DNA from: Oscillospiraceae bacterium
GTDB taxonomy: Bacteria; Bacillota_A; Clostridia; Oscillospirales; Oscillospiraceae
Direction: 5' to 3'
Length of the DNA: 6,964 nt
NCBI GenBank assembly: GCA_017415945.1
Contig: JAFQDR010000209.1
Location: 1 to 6,964 of the forward strand
A program made the translations under genes and the position numbers. The notes beneath the pieces are model-generated. The model worked only from the letters and a program-made list of their open reading frames with translations, was not told the DNA's origin and ran no database searches. Shown here piece by piece: positions 5,057 to 6,964 of this stretch (position 1 is its first letter; every line of letters starts with the position of its first letter).

Positions 5057-5647
5057 TTGTTCGGCAGAAGTCAAAAGCCCACTTGGCTCATCGTCTGTCT
5101 GGGGAACCCCGGTACAAAATATGCCAATACCCGCCACAACGCGGGCTTTATGGCAGCAGACGCTCTGGAACGGGAGTATAAGGTCAAGATCAACAAATTG
5201 AAATTCAAAGCCCTGACCGCTGTGGTGGATATCGGCGGTCAGGCGGCTCTGCTCATGAAGCCCCAGACCTACATGAACCTGTCCGGGGAGGCGGTGGGGG
5301 AGGCTGCTCGGTTTTATAAGATCGAGCCCGACCACATCATCGTCATCTCCGACGAAATGAGTCTGGCGGCAGGGAAGATGCGTATCCGCAGAAAGGGGTC
5401 TGCGGGGGGACACAACGGCTTGAAGAACATCATTGCCCATCTGGGCACCGATGCCTTCCCCCGTATCCGCATCGGCGTGGGGGCACCCGCACCTACCGAG
5501 GACCACGAGGAGGTCATCGACTGGGTCATCGGCAGTGTACCCAAGGCGGAGCTCAAGCTCATTGAGGAAACAGCGGCAAAAGCGGCGGCTGCCTGTGCTT
5601 GTTATATCACAAACGGGCCCGATCAGGCTATGAACCGCTACAACTGA
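5057..5647 (+). CDS. pth: Peptidyl-tRNA hydrolase
   Basis: Cleaves the ester bond of peptidyl-tRNAs dropped from ribosomes, recycling tRNA. The product is 196 residues from a TTG start at 5057; AAGGAG (5046-5051) lies 5 nt upstream and overlaps the prs stop codon, so translation is probably coupled. The next in-frame ATG would cut off the active site. Key residues are present: Asn17 in GNPG, Tyr22, the catalytic His27 in TRHNAGF, Asn74 in KPQTYMNLSG, Asp99 in ISDEMSL, and Asn120 in GSAGGHNG. The loop after Asp99 reads EMSLAAGKMR where the family usually has DLDLPxGxxR; the change is conservative in position. The C-terminal helix ends in a short tail. No terminator follows, so transcription may continue to glgC. 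Confidence 0.96.
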   Translation: MFGRSQKPTWLIVCLGNPGTKYANTRHNAGFMAADALEREYKVKINKLKFKALTAVVDIGGQAALLMKPQTYMNLSGEAVGEAARFYKIEPDHIIVISDEMSLAAGKMRIRRKGSAGGHNGLKNIIAHLGTDAFPRIRIGVGAPAPTEDHEEVIDWVIGSVPKAELKLIEETAAKAAAACACYITNGPDQAMNRYN

Positions 5648-5760
5648 CTGTTTCAAATAGGAAAAACAAATCATAAGTAAGAAAAATTTTTAGGGGTTTC
5701 GATATGACCGCAAGGACAGTGTCGAAATACTAATAATAAAATAAGAAGGTAGTGAGATAC
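5648..5760 (+). promoter_or_regulatory. pth-glgC intergenic leader with dyad and possible mini-ORF
   Basis: This 113-nt AT-rich gap has no GC-rich terminator. It contains an inverted repeat TTTCGA (5697-5702) / TCGAAA (5722-5727). Between the arms, ATG 5704 opens a nine-codon frame (MTARTVSKY) ending in three consecutive TAA codons (5731-5739), with GGGG (5693-5696) 7 nt before it. I see no convincing -35/-10 pair. A leader peptide or operator role is possible but unproven. Confidence 0.3.
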
Positions 5761-6957
5761 GTGAAAAAAACCTGTATAGCAATGCTTCTTGCCGGTGGTC
5801 AGGGTTCTCGTCTGTATGCTCTGACTCGCAATGTTGCAAAACCCAACGTACCCTTTGGCGGTAAGTACAGAATCATTGACTTCCCTCTGTCTAACTGCGC
5901 CAACTCCGGCATCGACACCGTCGGTGTTCTGACCCAGTACAAGCCCCTGCAGCTCAACAACTACATTGGCAATGGTCAGCCTTGGGATTTGGACAACTCC
6001 GATGGCGGTGCCTTCATTCTGTCTCCCTATATGGTGGAAGGCGAAAAGGGCAACTGGTTTGCAGGTACTGCAAACGCAATTTATCAGAACATCCAGTTCA
6101 TGGATGCTTACGAACCTGAAAATGTTCTGATCCTGTCCGGTGACCATATCTACAAGATGGACTATGCAGATATGCTGCGTGAGCATCTGGAAATGGATGC
6201 TGCACTGACCATCGCTGTTCAGCAGGTTTCCATGGAAGAAGCTACCCGTCTGGGCATTATGAGCTGCGGCGAAGACGGCTACATCAACGACTTCGAAGAA
6301 AAGCCCGCTCACCCCAAGTCCGACCTGGCTTCCATGGGTATTTACATCTTCAACTACCAGAAGCTGAGAAGCTATCTGATTGAAGACGAAGCTGACCCCA
6401 ACTCCTCCAAGGACTTCGGCAAGAACATCATTCCCAACATGCTGAGAGCCGGCGAAAAGATGTGGGCATACCGCTTCAACGGCTACTGGCGTGACGTAGG
6501 CACCATCTCCAGCCTGTGGGATGCAAATATGGACATGCTGTCTCCCGACCTGATTAATCTGTTCGACGCAGAATGGCCTATTCGCTCCAGAACCGCAATC
6601 CGTCCTCCTCACTGGGTAGGCGACAATGCAGAAGTTCACCACTCCATCATCACTGAAGGCTGTGAAGTGGAAGGCAAGGTTGAAAACTCCGTTCTGTCCA
6701 ACTCCTGCATCATCGGCGAAGGCGCTCTGGTCAGCTATTCCGTACTGATGCCCGGCGCAGTTGTTGAGCCCGGCGCAGTTGTTGAATATGCAATCGTAGG
6801 CGAAAACGCTGTGATTAAGGCAGGCGCACACGTAGGTACTCAGCCCGATGGCAGCGAAGGCTGGGGCGTAGCGACCGTAGGTCCCGACGTCACCATCGGT
6901 GAAGGCGTTGCTGTGGAAGCAGGCGCCATGATTTATGAAAGTGTGGAGGGTAAGTAA
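5761..6957 (+). CDS. glgC: Glucose-1-phosphate adenylyltransferase (ADP-glucose pyrophosphorylase)
   Basis: Makes ADP-glucose from ATP and glucose-1-phosphate, the committed and allosterically controlled step of glycogen synthesis. The start is set at GTG 5761, giving the family-like [18 protein letters not shown] and 398 residues; AAGG (5746-5749) is 11 nt upstream. An in-frame GTG at 5752 would be only 2 nt from that site. Motifs seen are the nucleotide-binding GGQGSRL (12-18), [16 protein letters not shown] (30-45), GTANAIYQN (102-110), the catalytic Asp128 in [11 protein letters not shown], the sugar-phosphate Lys181 in FEEKP, SMGIYIF (191-197), DFGKNIIP (218-225) and GYWRDVGT (241-248). 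From about residue 285 hexapeptide repeats form the left-handed beta-helix. A near-perfect 18-bp tandem repeat (6751-6786) encodes PGAVVE twice there. A start codon 2 nt past the stop fits glgD, whose product usually partners GlgC in Firmicutes. Confidence 0.96.
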   Translation: MKKTCIAMLLAGGQGSRLYALTRNVAKPNVPFGGKYRIIDFPLSNCANSGIDTVGVLTQYKPLQLNNYIGNGQPWDLDNSDGGAFILSPYMVEGEKGNWFAGTANAIYQNIQFMDAYEPENVLILSGDHIYKMDYADMLREHLEMDAALTIAVQQVSMEEATRLGIMSCGEDGYINDFEEKPAHPKSDLASMGIYIFNYQKLRSYLIEDEADPNSSKDFGKNIIPNMLRAGEKMWAYRFNGYWRDVGTISSLWDANMDMLSPDLINLFDAEWPIRSRTAIRPPHWVGDNAEVHHSIITEGCEVEGKVENSVLSNSCIIGEGALVSYSVLMPGAVVEPGAVVEYAIVGENAVIKAGAHVGTQPDGSEGWGVATVGPDVTIGEGVAVEAGAMIYESVEGK

Positions 6958-6959
6958 TT

Positions 6960-6964
6960 ATGAT
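6960..6964 (+). CDS. Start of next gene, expected glgD (5 bases visible)
   Basis: ATG at 6960 begins 2 nt after the glgC stop and is preceded by GGAGGG (6944-6949), about 10 nt upstream. Only ATGAT is visible. The identity as glgD is inferred solely from the usual clostridial glgC-glgD order. Confidence 0.4.

Noticed and set aside
4055..5674. 539-codon open frame on the minus strand opposite prs and pth
   Set aside because: Antisense to two well-supported genes with all catalytic motifs; the open frame is a by-product of their GC-rich codon use.
5672..5677. TTTCAA (5651-5656) with CATAAG as a promoter for glgC
   Set aside because: Spacing is only 15 bp and the -10 match is poor; not strong enough to list.
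5671..6831. 386-codon minus-strand frame opposite glgC
   Set aside because: Antisense shadow of a clear ADP-glucose pyrophosphorylase, with no ribosome binding site or recognisable domain.

Overview
The window looks like chromosome from a gut-type Firmicute (Clostridia, most likely Oscillospirales/Ruminococcaceae). This assignment is inferred from three things: the style of the PRPP synthetase and ADP-glucose pyrophosphorylase proteins, a GlgC that is apparently followed by a second gene as in clostridial glgCD operons, and GC-rich palindromic intergenic repeats next to AT-rich small genes. No rRNA, tRNA, CRISPR array, transposase, phage gene or riboswitch was recognised.

Left part (1-2740) is accessory in character. 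It begins inside an uncharacterised, very acidic protein (ends 635) followed by a strong terminator. Two small orphan genes follow: a two-helix membrane protein (1278-1826) and a lipoprotein (2230-2664). They are separated by noncoding DNA packed with stem-loops and copies of a CCCTACG/CGTAGGG motif. The main observation of the window is here. A 104-bp segment (1114-1217) is repeated without gaps at 2097-2200 with 6 mismatches. Each copy lies directly upstream of one of the two unrelated small genes, and each carries the same hairpin, the same dyad and a promoter-like -35/-10 pair. Each gene is followed by a terminator-like hairpin. The arrangement therefore reads as two promoter-gene-terminator cassettes.

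Right part (2741-6964) is core housekeeping DNA. prfB (release factor 2) lies on the minus strand, convergent with the lipoprotein gene across a shared bidirectional terminator. It has its own good promoter, divergent from an extended -10 promoter for prs. On the plus strand come prs (PRPP synthetase), pth (peptidyl-tRNA hydrolase, 9 nt after prs, ribosome binding site overlapping the prs stop) and, after a 113-nt gap, glgC (ADP-glucose pyrophosphorylase). A likely next gene, expected to be glgD, begins at the right edge. prs, pth and glgC all appear to use non-AUG starts (GTG, TTG, GTG).

Functionally, prfB and pth serve translation termination and recycling of stalled peptidyl-tRNA, prs supplies PRPP for nucleotide and amino-acid synthesis, and glgC commits glucose-1-phosphate to glycogen. 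The two cassette genes and the acidic protein have no function I can assign. I see no complete novel enzyme system. The candidates worth following up are the duplicated promoter cassette and the palindromic repeat family, together with an RF2 gene that lacks the usual programmed frameshift.
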